This document shows, piece after piece, positions 27,029 through 35,949 of a DNA stretch of 64,000 nt. The stretch is from Phycisphaerales bacterium. Lineage in GTDB: Bacteria; Planctomycetota; Phycisphaerae; Phycisphaerales; UBA1924. The notes beneath the pieces were generated by a model, which ran no database searches, had not been told where the DNA came from, and saw nothing but the letters and a program-made list of their open reading frames with translations. Both the position numbers and the translations under genes were made by a program. Every line of letters starts with the position of its first letter. Position 1 is the stretch's first letter. The stretch is from assembly GCA_029260455.1 (NCBI GenBank), contig JAJDDF010000009.1, forward strand, positions 62,001 to 126,000, written 5' to 3'.

Positions 27029-27072
27029 AAAAAAGCAGCCGCCCCGCCGGGCTTCGTGGCCTGACGGGGCGG
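27029..27072 (-). terminator. Intrinsic terminator after the TlpA-like gene
   Basis: An 8-bp G/C stem (27039-27046 with 27065-27072) is followed on the minus strand by TGC and six T (27034-27029), about 30 nt after the stop of the thioredoxin gene. Typical intrinsic terminator. Confidence 0.8.
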
Positions 27073-27103
27073 ACAATGATTCACGCTGCACATCACGTCG
27101 AGA

Positions 27104-28156
27104 TTACATCGACTTGGCAGCAGTCTCGTAGATGGCAAGTGCCTCTTCGAGGTCGGCCTTCATCTCGCCAGAGGCGTTGTCAACAGCGCGCTGTTGCGTT
27201 TCAAAGGCCTTCTTTGCATCACCCTTGACGTAATACGCCCGGGCGAGGGTGTCGAGAATGCTTGGGTCGCTATTCTTAGTCATTTTGTTTGCCTTTTTGG
27301 CAGCCTTGATCGCAAGATTCGCATCCTGTTTCGATGCTGAAATCTCAGAGTCTGGCCCGACAATCGACCACGCAAGACCATTGAGCGCATTCGAATCGTC
27401 GGCAAATATCTTTGACACCAACGTATTGCCAAAGCGATCGGCAGCCTGTGCATCGCTCATGGCGAGTGCAATATATTTCAAGCCATTGATGCCTTTGAAT
27501 TTGCTGGGATTGTGTTCGATCAGCTCATCGATCGCCGTCACAAGCGTTGGCCAATCCTGTTTTTCCTGAGCTTCCATGATGCGCGGGTACAGCCGCTGGA
27601 GCGCCTCTTCGGCAGCCCTGGCATTGTCTTGAAAAGCAACCGCATCGAAGGTGTCGTGCACAACGGCTTCGAGGACGTCATCAAGCCCGTCCATCGGGTG
27701 ACCGATCCATTCAAGTGTGCCAGTCTTGCCGATGACCATCACGGTGGGAATGCCGTTCTTCCCCGCGGCTTGCATAAACGCCTTGGCAGTCTTGCCATCG
27801 ATGTCAGCGGCGACCGCATAGTTCATGTCATCGCGCGATTTGATGTACTTGGCCGTCGGCACCATAGTCTCGCGGGGCCAGATCGCCACGCCAATGACAT
27901 GCACATTCTGATTCTTGTATTCCTTTTGAAGGTCGTTGACATGCGGGATCGCCGCGACGCACGGGCCGCACCAGGTGGCCCAGAAATCAAGGACATACAC
28001 TTCGCCCGACTTCCACTCGTTGGCGGTGTCGCCCTGGAGCCACTTCACGCTGTCCAGCGTCGGTGCCTTGTTGCCCACTTCCAGATCGGGCCGAGCAACT
28101 GCGGTGGCCGCGACGGTCGCAATGACGGCAGCGGTGGTGATCATCTGCTTCAGCAT
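27104..28156 (-). CDS. TlpA-type thioredoxin with C-terminal helical repeats
   Basis: The 350-aa protein has a signal peptide (MITTAAVIATVAATAVARPD) and a TlpA/ResA-like fold. The redox site is WCGPC at 62-66, after VYVLDFWAT, and the cis-Pro segment is NGIPTVMVIGKTG. Residues 180-350 are helical and resemble tetratricopeptide repeats (LARAYYVKGDAKKAFETQQR). It is probably a periplasmic thiol-disulfide protein. Partner unknown. It is followed by a terminator and separated from the upstream membrane protein gene by 140 bp. Confidence 0.9.
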   Translation of the reverse strand: MLKQMITTAAVIATVAATAVARPDLEVGNKAPTLDSVKWLQGDTANEWKSGEVYVLDFWATWCGPCVAAIPHVNDLQKEYKNQNVHVIGVAIWPRETMVPTAKYIKSRDDMNYAVAADIDGKTAKAFMQAAGKNGIPTVMVIGKTGTLEWIGHPMDGLDDVLEAVVHDTFDAVAFQDNARAAEEALQRLYPRIMEAQEKQDWPTLVTAIDELIEHNPSKFKGINGLKYIALAMSDAQAADRFGNTLVSKIFADDSNALNGLAWSIVGPDSEISASKQDANLAIKAAKKANKMTKNSDPSILDTLARAYYVKGDAKKAFETQQRAVDNASGEMKADLEEALAIYETAAKSM

Positions 28157-28296
28157 GGTTCAAATGCCTCCAAAGGCCACCTCAGGTGGCATATGCACAA
28201 ACCGCCAGCGCGACCTTCCGCACCAGCCGGTAATAATCCTACCGGCGTCAACCCTCGAAAGCTGCCCGGTATTCCATCAATCGTGCATCTGCGTGA

Positions 28297-29169
28297 TCAG
28301 GGTCGAGAATCGGCCTCTTCTTCGACCCGTTCGACCCGTCCGAGCCGCGATAAGCCTTCCTGGGCCCATTTCGAGAATACTCGGTAGAGAATCAGAAATA
28401 CGACGATCGACACGCCGATACCGATGGCCCATTTGAGCCGCCCGCCGGCTGATTTCACCTGATCCATCTGCCCTACCGCGCCTCCGATCATCGCGGCCAT
28501 GATCGTCCGGGGTGCCATGCCAACCGCGGTGCCGACCGCATAGGGCACCTTCTTCACGCCGCTGGATGACATCACCAGATTTGTAATCGCAAATGGAGAA
28601 TTGGGCGGGATGCGAATGAGTGTCACTGCGAGCAGCTCATCGCGCAATCTACGATCGATGATTGCGCTTCGAATCGCTGCGGCCTTGGGATTCTCATCAA
28701 TGACCTCCATCACCCGCTTGCGCGCAAAGATCGCCCCCCAGCCATAGCCGACCATCGCACCAAACGTGACCCCCGCCATCGCGACCGCTGCGCCCACCGG
28801 CCCGCCGAAATAGACGCCGCACGCGAAACTCAGTGCATAGGTCGGCAGGATCGCACTGCCGGTGGTGAGCGCGAAGAAGATCGCCGCGGCCGCCGCTGAC
28901 ATGGGCACGCCCCACTGCTCAATGAGTCCCTTCGGTGCATCTGGGTACAACGCCGCCTGACCGAGCACGACAAAACCGAGAATCGCAGGCAGCGTGAGGC
29001 TCATCACGACCATGGTCACGACGACCGGGCCGAGCGATTTCACATGCTCGATCCAGATGGCAACGTCATTTTTGGCAGGAGGCTCTGTCACGCAAGGCAG
29101 GGTAGCGAGTGCAGCGGGCGCGGTGGCGGCTGGTGAAAACCGGTAGGATCGGCGTGAGACAGTCGACAT
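28297..29169 (-). CDS. VTT/DedA-type (TVP38/TMEM64) membrane protein
   Basis: The start at 29169 is used because a longer frame would run antisense through tRNA-Ser. The 290-aa product has several hydrophobic segments (LGPVVVTMVVMSLTLPAILG, LPTYALSFACGVYFGGPVGA). The conserved VTT loop with its amphipathic re-entrant region is seen as LLAVTLIRIPPNSPFAITNL, where RIPP and P-N residues resemble the F-x-R-Φ-x-P-x-x-P type motif. A role in lipid scrambling or transport is suggested by the family. The C-terminus is charged and cytoplasmic. Confidence 0.85.
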   Translation of the reverse strand: MSTVSRRSYRFSPAATAPAALATLPCVTEPPAKNDVAIWIEHVKSLGPVVVTMVVMSLTLPAILGFVVLGQAALYPDAPKGLIEQWGVPMSAAAAAIFFALTTGSAILPTYALSFACGVYFGGPVGAAVAMAGVTFGAMVGYGWGAIFARKRVMEVIDENPKAAAIRSAIIDRRLRDELLAVTLIRIPPNSPFAITNLVMSSSGVKKVPYAVGTAVGMAPRTIMAAMIGGAVGQMDQVKSAGGRLKWAIGIGVSIVVFLILYRVFSKWAQEGLSRLGRVERVEEEADSRP

Positions 29170-29172
29170 TCC

Positions 29173-29260
29173 GGTGGGGTGGCTGAGCGGCTGAAGGCGC
29201 CGGACTTGAAATCCGGTAACGGGCTTGTCCTGTTCATGGGTTCGAATCCCATCCCCACCG
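29173..29260 (+). tRNA. tRNA-Ser (TGA anticodon)
   Basis: The 88-nt gene has a perfect 7-bp acceptor (29173-29179 with 29253-29259), discriminator G at 29260, D-arm GGCTGAGCGGCTGAA, anticodon stem CCGGA/TCCGG with loop CTTGAAA (anticodon TGA at 29207-29209), a long variable arm typical of tRNA-Ser and the T-arm with GGTTCGAATCC. CCA is not encoded. Confidence 0.95.
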
Positions 29261-29291
29261 CTTTCCTTTTCTATACGGGCCCGGGGGCAGA

Positions 29292-29675
29292 TCACGTGAC
29301 CATCGCGCTGTCATGCCCTGACTCCTGCCCATCGAGATTGAAGTCTTCGCGCACGTCATAGCCGGGATACGTTGGCTCAGCCACATCCACCTGGCCATTG
29401 AAATTTACATCACCCACCGGTGATCCGAAGGGAATGCCATAGGCGGTGTATCTGATCTTCTCGGCGCGCTTGCCTGCACTGGTCAGGGTCTGCACCACAT
29501 CATGGCGGAAGTTCTGGCAGTAATAGAGGCGCTCTTCGAGCGCAGTGTCAGCGGCGCTGGCCCAAGCCGTATTGGCATCCTTATCGCGCAGAATCACATC
29601 ATCAATGTAACTCGACCCGCCATTCCCGCCAAGCCCTGCGGCGTGGTAGAGGAAGGATTCTTTGACATTGTGCCG
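29292..29675 (-). pseudogene. Fragment of an RHS-repeat protein C-terminus
   Basis: The reading frame carries LYYCQNFRHDVVQTLTSAGK and KIRYTAYGIPFGSPVGD, typical of the RHS-repeat-associated core, followed by a dockerin-like GDVNFNGQVD and DFNLDGQE. The 5' part is gone: at about 29676 the homology gives way to an IS end sequence (29676-29773). RHS proteins are normally over 1000 aa, so this is a remnant of about 128 codons. It may also be cut at its 3' end. Confidence 0.75.
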
Positions 29676-29773
29676 ATGAAACGCGCGATCGTTGTGCGCC
29701 GTTGTCATTCAGATTTGTGGATTCGCACTGAGAAGCAAGCGATTTAGTCATTGGCCGAGTTTTTAGACACTAC
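29676..29773 (+). mobile_element. IS end scar (copy 1)
   Basis: About 98 bp match the right end of the IS at 47320-47985: GCGCGATCGTTGTGCGCC, CACTGAGAA, AAGCGAT, then GAGTTTTTAGACACTAC at the tip. It interrupts the RHS fragment. Only the terminal part is left, so it is a deletion scar. Confidence 0.65.
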
Positions 29774-29809
29774 ATGATCAATCAGAACTCGAAGAGCAGA
29801 TCGAACATG

Positions 29810-30334
29810 TCATCCACCGACGCGGTGCAGCTTCGTCGCCTTGATCGTGAGCACTTCTGGTGCCGGGCGCGGGCCAACGACGCCGACGGCCACAACATCG
29901 TCAAGCGGATGTACACCAGCGGCTTCGAGATCTATCGTGAGCGGCGCGCCGGTTTCATCAACAAGCATGATGGTTGCAGAGCTTGCATTGAGCGAATCGC
30001 GCGTCTCACAGCAATAATCCCACGGCGTCGGGCAATGATCTTCATCGCTCATTTCTCCGCAATGCGGCACTTCGCCATCAACGATCACAAAGACAGCGGA
30101 CCCGGCGGTGAGTGGTTTGACGCTGCCACCAATGCGCCCGCGAATGGCAACGGTTTCGCCTTCCTTCGCAGAGTACTTTACAGCGGCAACCGACGTTGCA
30201 TTGTCGGGCAACGATGCGAGTTGCCATACTGGCTGCGACGGTGTTGCGGTGGTAGTGGCCGGCGCTGCTTCATGCTTGCACGCGCCAAGTAGTCCAATGG
30301 CAATACATGCAGCAGTTGTGATGATCTTTTTCAT
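29810..30334 (-). CDS. Cys-containing lipoprotein at the end of the ABC exporter operon
   Basis: The 174-aa product has a lipoprotein signal (CIAIGLLGACKHEAA; lipobox LLGAC) and AAAGGAG before the ATG. The mature part has an OB-like strand pattern (EGETVAIRGRIGGSVKPL). It then has HCGEMSDEDHCPTPWDYCCE, a cluster of four Cys and two His that looks like a metal-binding or disulfide motif. It is the last gene after two ABC permeases, 25 bp downstream. A substrate-binding or metal-relay role is inference. Confidence 0.85.
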   Translation of the reverse strand: MKKIITTAACIAIGLLGACKHEAAPATTTATPSQPVWQLASLPDNATSVAAVKYSAKEGETVAIRGRIGGSVKPLTAGSAVFVIVDGEVPHCGEMSDEDHCPTPWDYCCETRDSLNASSATIMLVDETGAPLTIDLEAAGVHPLDDVVAVGVVGPRPAPEVLTIKATKLHRVGG

Positions 30335-30359
30335 ATGGATATCTCCTTTGGTAAGTGGT

Positions 30360-31538
30360 TCAGTGTGACTTCAGTGCTTCAGTAATCGGCAGGCGCAGGC
30401 AGCGCACCGCAGGCGGGATGGCGCCAACAAACCCGACGAGCAATCCGCCGAGCACGCCGATCGCCATGACCGGTGCATCGAGTGTGATGGCAAAGGCCCC
30501 CATGGAAAAACGTATCGCAAGGCCATCGAGGACAAGCTGGCCAATGATCGCGCCAATGACCGCGCCGCACGCCGCTGCAAAGACGGATTCCTCAGTCAAG
30601 TTGACCACGATAGCACGCCGCGAAAACCCGAGGGCTTGCAACATGCCGATTTCGCGCACGCGTGCAGCAAAAGCGGCGTACATCGTGTTGAGCCCGCCCA
30701 GCACACCGCCCATCGCAATGAGCGTCGCGGTGATGATGATCATGAGTCGAATGGGTCTATAAAACGCGGCAATGGATGCGTAATACTCTTGTTCTTCGAT
30801 GGCGATGATCTCGAGGTCAAGCCGGCTCTTTGCAAAGAGATCGACATCGGCAAAGCTGCCACCATCGAGTGACACCACAATGCAGGAAAGTGATGCCTCG
30901 CGTTTGGTTGCAATTTGTAAATCAGTGACGGACAGCCATATCTCGGCGTCCATCACCGTATTTGGTGCGGCAAAGCGCCCAACGATGGTCCACTGGCGGT
31001 TGTCGAAATACAACGTATCGCCGATCGCCAAACGTGAATCGGCCAACCCAAGGCGCGTGGCGGCGAGCGACCCGACCATAAGCTCATCGTTGCCGGCCTG
31101 GGGCATGCGCCCTTCGACGATCTCAATTTCCGAATGCACAAGTAAAGCCACCGGACGCACGCCGCGCATGACGGCTTGATGGTCAGCGGCTGTCGTAGAC
31201 GACTCGCGCAGCGGCAGTGCCATGTGAATCTCTGGCGACACGAAGCGCACACCCGCAACCTCGCGCAGGCCGGCAATGCTCGCGCTGGCGATGCTTTCGA
31301 CGCTTGCATTGATCTGCGATCGTTCGATGGCTTCTTCGGAGCCCGCGCCAAGAATGATGACGTTGTGATTCAAGCCCGTGGCCTGAGTGAGTGTGAGCTG
31401 CATGCCGCGGACGAAACCACCCGCAGCAAGCACCAACAGCACGACGAGCGCGGAGCCGATGAGCGATGCCGCCAATCGTGTGCGCGAGCGTCCAAGATTG
31501 CGAAAGGCATATTCAAATGGCAATTGTCGTAATCGCAT
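30360..31538 (-). CDS. ABC transporter permease, FtsX/MacB type
   Basis: The start at 31538 begins MRLRQLPFEYAFRNLGRSRT, typical of MacB-type permeases, and comes 4 bp after the stop of the upstream permease. The 392-aa protein has one N-terminal membrane segment (SLIGSALVVLLVLAAGGFV), a periplasmic MacB-PCD domain and three C-terminal segments with the FtsX signature around AFAARVREIGMLQALGFSRR. A longer frame upstream is spurious. It likely pairs with the other permease and the ATPase. Confidence 0.92.
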   Translation of the reverse strand: MRLRQLPFEYAFRNLGRSRTRLAASLIGSALVVLLVLAAGGFVRGMQLTLTQATGLNHNVIILGAGSEEAIERSQINASVESIASASIAGLREVAGVRFVSPEIHMALPLRESSTTAADHQAVMRGVRPVALLVHSEIEIVEGRMPQAGNDELMVGSLAATRLGLADSRLAIGDTLYFDNRQWTIVGRFAAPNTVMDAEIWLSVTDLQIATKREASLSCIVVSLDGGSFADVDLFAKSRLDLEIIAIEEQEYYASIAAFYRPIRLMIIITATLIAMGGVLGGLNTMYAAFAARVREIGMLQALGFSRRAIVVNLTEESVFAAACGAVIGAIIGQLVLDGLAIRFSMGAFAITLDAPVMAIGVLGGLLVGFVGAIPPAVRCLRLPITEALKSH

Positions 31539-31542
31539 GTGC

Positions 31543-32694
31543 TTACACCGCCCTGAAACATGCTGCAATTTCGCGGCGTGATGCCTGCCACGCGGGGAGA
31601 AGCCCCGCAAGGACGCCGAGCCCGCCGCACACAGCCAACCCGGTGAGCAAAAGGCCCGGGCCGGCGACGATGGGAATCGATTGGCCTTCAACTGACAGTG
31701 CGAAGCCCCCAACTTTGACAAGTGCGACTGCGGCCACTGCGCCCAGCGCGCCACCGAGAAGCGCCAATAGCACGCCTTCTGCGATGATGAGCAACGCGAC
31801 CAATCGAGATGTGAACCCAAGCGTCTGCAGCACCGCGTGCTCCGCGATGCGGCTCTGCACGCTCAGCACAATCGCATTGGCGATGAGCGTCAGCACAGCA
31901 ACAAGGCACCCAAGCCCAAGCCAGCGTGCGAAGGCGACCAGTTCGATGATGTCATCAGCAACACGCCCGACAAAGGCTTTCTCGGAAAACGTCGCCGTTG
32001 GCTCTTGGGCGGTGCGGAACTGTTCATCGATCGCTTCAGAAACCGACCCGAGCTGGGACGCATCATCTACCTTGACGGCAAACTGTGTCACGATGCCGAG
32101 CTCGTCGCGCCCCGCAAGCTGCACAAACTCCAGCGCGGTGTACGCGACATTCTGATCTTGCAGATTATCTGAACGAATAATGCCCGCAACATAGGCGGTG
32201 ATCCCCGCGGCATCGAAGGTCATTCCCGGCACAAGCCCGCGCCGGCCAGCAAGTGTTTCACCAAGAAGGGCAGCATCGGTGCGCCGTTTCCAATCGTTTA
32301 GTGAACCTGCAAGAAGCTTGAGTTTCTCGCCGCGATCGGCAATGAAGATGTCCTTCGGCACACCACGAAAGGTGACAACATCCAGGCTCGTGCGACAATT
32401 GGACACCACAACCTTCATGGGCATCACGGAGCGCACGCCATCGATGCGCGCAATCCTGGCTTGATAGTCCTGGGGCAGTTGACTCGTTGCAGGGCAGAAA
32501 CGATCCTTGCGGTAGACAACGAGTGTCGTGTCGTTTGCGGTGGCCTGAGTTGCCACGCGCACGCCTTGTTGCATGGCCTGCACCGCCGTGAAGAGGAACA
32601 TGGCAATGGCAATGCCGCCCGCGGTGAGCAATGAGCGCACGCGATGGCGTGTAACCTGATGCACAACGTAAGGGACAAATCGCAACATGCTCAT
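31543..32694 (-). CDS. ABC transporter permease, FtsX/MacB type
   Basis: The start at 32694 overlaps the ATPase stop (ATGA) and gives 383 aa: MSMLRFVPYVVHQVTRHRVR then membrane segment RSLLTAGGIAIAMFLFTAVQ. A periplasmic domain and three C-terminal membrane segments follow, with SRIAEHAVLQTLGFTSRLVA as the FtsX-type motif. Two different permeases of one operon suggest a heterodimeric transmembrane unit. Confidence 0.92.
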   Translation of the reverse strand: MSMLRFVPYVVHQVTRHRVRSLLTAGGIAIAMFLFTAVQAMQQGVRVATQATANDTTLVVYRKDRFCPATSQLPQDYQARIARIDGVRSVMPMKVVVSNCRTSLDVVTFRGVPKDIFIADRGEKLKLLAGSLNDWKRRTDAALLGETLAGRRGLVPGMTFDAAGITAYVAGIIRSDNLQDQNVAYTALEFVQLAGRDELGIVTQFAVKVDDASQLGSVSEAIDEQFRTAQEPTATFSEKAFVGRVADDIIELVAFARWLGLGCLVAVLTLIANAIVLSVQSRIAEHAVLQTLGFTSRLVALLIIAEGVLLALLGGALGAVAAVALVKVGGFALSVEGQSIPIVAGPGLLLTGLAVCGGLGVLAGLLPAWQASRREIAACFRAV

Positions 32695-33398
32695 GACACG
32701 ACCTCCTGCTGCGCAGCGCTCGTGTGTTGCTCGACCAAACGGCCTTTTTCGAGATGCAACGTACGCATCGCCCATTCCGTCGTGCGCGGATCGTGCGTCA
32801 CCATGATGATGGTTTTGTCGAGCTCTGTGTTGAGCCGCTGCAGCAATCCCATGACCGAAGCCGCAGAGGACTTATCAAGATCGCCCGTAGGCTCGTCGGC
32901 CACGAGAATCGGAGGGTCCGTCACCACCGCACGCGCAATTGCGACGCGCTGTTCTTGCCCGCCTGAAAGTTGCCGTGGGAAATGATCAGCGCGATCGGTG
33001 ATGCCCGTTACCTCCAGCGCTTCAAGGACACGGCGCTTGCGCTCGGTGCGCGATAATGGATGCAACAGAAGAGGCAGTTCGACGTTTTCATACGCCGTCA
33101 GTACGGGAACAAGGTTGTACAACTGAAAGACGTAGCCGACGTGCATTGAGCGCCATGCTGCCAGCTTGCTGCGGCTCATTGTCGAGAGTTCAAGGTCATC
33201 GATGGTCAGGGTGCCGCGCGTCGGCGAATCGATGCCGGCGATCAGGTTGAGCAGCGTGGTCTTGCCGCTGCCCGATGGCCCCATCAGCGCAAGAAAGTCA
33301 CCCTTGGGCACGTCAAGATCAAGTTCGTCAAGCGGACGGATGATGTTGTCGCCGCGGCGGTACTCGCGCGTCAGCCCACGACATTGGATAAACGTCAT
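32691..33398 (-). CDS. ABC transporter ATP-binding protein, MacB/LolD type
   Basis: The 235-aa ATPase has Walker A GPSGSGKTT at 40-48, Q-loop VFQLYNLVPV, signature LSGGQEQRVAIARA at 144 on and Walker B ILVADEPTGDLD at 164 on, ending with the H-loop MVTHDP. It energises the two FtsX-type permeases beside it. It overlaps the adaptor gene by 4 bp upstream and a permease by 4 bp downstream. Confidence 0.97.
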   Translation of the reverse strand: MTFIQCRGLTREYRRGDNIIRPLDELDLDVPKGDFLALMGPSGSGKTTLLNLIAGIDSPTRGTLTIDDLELSTMSRSKLAAWRSMHVGYVFQLYNLVPVLTAYENVELPLLLHPLSRTERKRRVLEALEVTGITDRADHFPRQLSGGQEQRVAIARAVVTDPPILVADEPTGDLDKSSAASVMGLLQRLNTELDKTIIMVTHDPRTTEWAMRTLHLEKGRLVEQHTSAAQQEVVS

Positions 33399-34975
33399 GA
33401 CGCACTTCCCCCCACAAGATGCATGCGGACTCGGGCACCGGGCTTCAGGTTACTTGGTGTAATAATGACCAGATCACCAGTGTGGATCGCTCCGGTGACA
33501 CGCGCTACTCCGTCGTCGATCGATGCAACCTGCACATCAACGGGATAGGCTGCGCCATGCTCGCCACGGCGCTCACGGACGACCCAGATGCGTGATGTGT
33601 TTTCACGTTCAGTGATGCCTGCCTGTGGCACAAGCACATCGACGTGATCGGCTGAAGATGTCGGCGCACCTCGCAGATTGATCGATGAAGTCCCAGCATT
33701 ATTACCCGGCAAAAATTTTACGCGAGTAAGCATCTCGGGTCGCAAGTGCGGTGATGGATCAATGACGCGCACTTTGATTTGCAATGTGTTCTTCTGGAGA
33801 TCCGCCTCATTGGTGATGCGCGTGACCTTTCCGGTGAAGGTGGTATCGGGCAACACATCGACAACGATTTCGCAGCGCTGACCAACAAAAATGTTGGCGG
33901 CATCAGCAAGCGGCACATCAACGCGCACCTGAAGCATTGCCGGGTCATACACATGGACGATGTGCGATGAATGCCGATCGTCCATGCCCAGCATGACCTT
34001 GTCGCCGGGCATCTTCAACCGGCGCTGCACAAGCCCTGTCATGGGCGAACGAATGATCATGCGCTGCATGCGCAGTTTGGCTTCATCCAGCGCGGCCTGT
34101 TGCTGCAAGAGCTTTGCGTTTGATCGCGCCAGCCCCGCATCTGCGGCATCGACTGCACGGCGCTCTGCGATGCGCAGCTCAAAGTTCCGCTGTGATGCGA
34201 CAACTTCCGCACGTTCGCGGTCCAGCTGCGCCCGAATGATGGCTTTACGATCGCGCAGGGCCTGAAGCGACGCCGCCTGTGCATCGACAGCCTTGCGCAG
34301 GATGATGACTTCGATGTCAGTCGCGGCCCCGGATTGCAACGCCGACTCTGCGCGAGTGAGTTCTTCCTTCTGCCCGGCGAGTTTTGCCTGCTCGGCATCA
34401 ACCAGCGCAGGAAGCTGGGCGAGTGTTGCTTGCGTCTCGGCCGCTGTCGCCTTTGCAGCAGCGACGGCTCGCTCGCGTTCGATGGGATGATCCCAATCGT
34501 CCTGAGCGGCGGCTCGATCTACTTCTGCGAGGCGCACTTCTGCTTGCGCGGTGGCGACATCTGCCTCGGCGCGGCGCAGCGCAAGGGCTGCATCGTCGGG
34601 CACCAGCCGCGCGACAATCTGCCCCTGCTCAACGGGCTGCCCTTCAAGCACCTCGATCGTTTGCACGACACCATCTGCGAGCGCGGTGCACGCCGTGAGG
34701 TATGGATCAGCTTCAAGCCACCCCGGTGCCTGGACCGTCACGCCATTACGGGGCGGCGAAGTCTCTGCGTGTTGCCCCTGCACAGGAATGATTGCAGACC
34801 CAGCATTCGTGAACACTGCGGGAACAACCTGTACGTCGATGGCCGGGCGCAGCGCATGCCAACTGTTGGCGATGAGTAAGCTACCAACCGCAAGCACAAT
34901 CGAACCGGGCACAACAATATGCCAAGGCAATCGTGCGCGCACGCGCAGTGCCCCTTGTTGAGATTTTGTTGTCAT
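33395..34975 (-). CDS. HlyD/MacA-type membrane-fusion (adaptor) protein
   Basis: The start at 34975 has AGGAG 9 bp upstream. The 526-aa protein has one N-terminal membrane segment (HIVVPGSIVLAVGSLLIANS), a biotinyl-lipoyl-like segment (ADGVVQTIEVLEGQPVEQGQ), a long coiled-coil hairpin (RRAEADVATAQAEVRLAEVD) and the closing half MIIRSPMTGLVQRRLKMPGD, then beta-barrel strands. It links the inner-membrane transporter to the outer envelope. It is larger than typical MacA. Confidence 0.93.
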   Translation of the reverse strand: MTTKSQQGALRVRARLPWHIVVPGSIVLAVGSLLIANSWHALRPAIDVQVVPAVFTNAGSAIIPVQGQHAETSPPRNGVTVQAPGWLEADPYLTACTALADGVVQTIEVLEGQPVEQGQIVARLVPDDAALALRRAEADVATAQAEVRLAEVDRAAAQDDWDHPIERERAVAAAKATAAETQATLAQLPALVDAEQAKLAGQKEELTRAESALQSGAATDIEVIILRKAVDAQAASLQALRDRKAIIRAQLDRERAEVVASQRNFELRIAERRAVDAADAGLARSNAKLLQQQAALDEAKLRMQRMIIRSPMTGLVQRRLKMPGDKVMLGMDDRHSSHIVHVYDPAMLQVRVDVPLADAANIFVGQRCEIVVDVLPDTTFTGKVTRITNEADLQKNTLQIKVRVIDPSPHLRPEMLTRVKFLPGNNAGTSSINLRGAPTSSADHVDVLVPQAGITERENTSRIWVVRERRGEHGAAYPVDVQVASIDDGVARVTGAIHTGDLVIITPSNLKPGARVRMHLVGGSAS

Positions 34976-35055
34976 CTTGTGAACTCCTGAGAACCATGCA
35001 AACCACACTGCGCGCAAAGCGTCCTCGGCGCGCACCATCCCTCGTAGATGCAGGT

Positions 35056-35508
35056 TCAGACCCTTGGTGGTCTCAGGAGTTCAAAGTGAACATCGCGCGC
35101 GGCGACCTGATAGTCGAGCGAAAGTTCATGGCGCTGCTCGTGCTTTGCCAGAGGCAAGTCCGCGAATGTTCCCACTGCGGTTGGACCAGCATTGCCACCT
35201 GAACAGCATGGCGCGGGGCAATCAGTGCAGCCCTTACAGGGTCCGCGTTGTTCATCGTTGCATGGCGTGCCGCGCGGCGCGTCTTCGGCGTTATCGCTGG
35301 AACAGCAACACCCACAGGCGTCGTCTTCGATCACGCAGCATGATTCGCCCCCATGCAGGGCGGCCTCATTGATTTGGGCGCTATCGATTGGAGGGTTCGC
35401 GGCTATGGTCCCGCGCGAAAGAGTGAACCCTGCCCCAAGGAGCACTGCCAGAAGCCAGATTTTGACCTGCTGCCACACCATAATGAGATCGGTTGATGAT
35501 AGCCCCAT
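35056..35508 (-). CDS. Cys-rich secreted or membrane-anchored protein
   Basis: The product has a hydrophobic N-terminal segment (VKIWLLAVLLGAGFTLSRGT) and then SCCVIEDDACGCCCSSDNAE and CKGCTDCPAPCCSG. In total there are about 14 Cys in 45 residues, like a metal-thiolate or disulfide-rich domain. The ATG at 35508 (about 150 aa) is chosen, but GTG at 35580 and ATG at 35481 are also possible. It is first in the exporter operon, 80 bp before the adaptor start. A metal-binding role is plausible but unproven. Confidence 0.65.
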   Translation of the reverse strand: MGLSSTDLIMVWQQVKIWLLAVLLGAGFTLSRGTIAANPPIDSAQINEAALHGGESCCVIEDDACGCCCSSDNAEDAPRGTPCNDEQRGPCKGCTDCPAPCCSGGNAGPTAVGTFADLPLAKHEQRHELSLDYQVAARDVHFELLRPPRV

Positions 35509-35630
35509 CGCCACGAAAGGATGCAGAGCGGGGTTCCATCTCGATTCTGGGACGTTTGTTGTGATGTGACCCTTCTTCACGCCCTGTGTTGAGCACGTGG
35601 CGGCCTTTTAATTTGCCACTGCATGCACAG

Positions 35631-35655
35631 AAAAAACTCGCTGACAGCATGTCAG
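35631..35655 (-). terminator. Terminator-like hairpin next to the tRNA-Thr scar
   Basis: CTGACA/TGTCAG forms a 6-bp stem (35641-35646 with 35650-35655) and is followed on the minus strand by CGAG and six T (35636-35631). The segment resembles the 3' flank of tRNA-Thr at 48066-48105, which suggests it was copied with the tRNA 3' half. Confidence 0.5.
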
Positions 35656-35670
35656 AGGGGTTCTACAAGA

Positions 35671-35710
35671 GCCACCTCCCGAACTCGAACCGGGGACCAG
35701 AGCTTTACGA
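35671..35710 (-). repeat. Diverged partial copy of tRNA-Thr 3' half (att scar C)
   Basis: Forty bases match 48106-48145 of tRNA-Thr(CGT), with two mismatches. The copy keeps the acceptor 3' strand, T-arm and anticodon-loop part but has no 5' half, so it is not a functional tRNA. It lies in the same orientation as the tRNA. Confidence 0.75.
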
Positions 35711-35949
35711 CGGGTCCGCCACCCCCCCCCCCACTGGCGCTATCAAGAAGGCCGGCTTTGGGGCTCGTTTCCACCAATTCCCCGCTGTTGCCTCACTTTT
35801 GGTCCACTGCTCAGGGCGCTGTGTCGGGCGTTGACCTCGATACCTTTATCTGGTTGGCAAGATGCATAGAACCGCGACCGATCGCTTCCGACCGGCCGCG
35901 GCCTCTCTTCTCCAGGCGATGCGGGGCAAGGGACACAGGAGACAATGGT
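35711..35949. other. Degenerate repeat next to att scar C
   Basis: 35711-35828 match the start of the repeat at 44976 and 46855 (ACTGGCGCTATCAAGAAGGC, CCACCAATTCCCCGCTG), after a run of 13 C. From 35829 to 35949 nothing recognisable is seen before the stop of the next minus-strand gene. Confidence 0.5.

Noticed and set aside
35671-35710. Second functional tRNA-Thr
   Set aside because: Only the 3' half is present; no 5' acceptor strand or D-arm follows.
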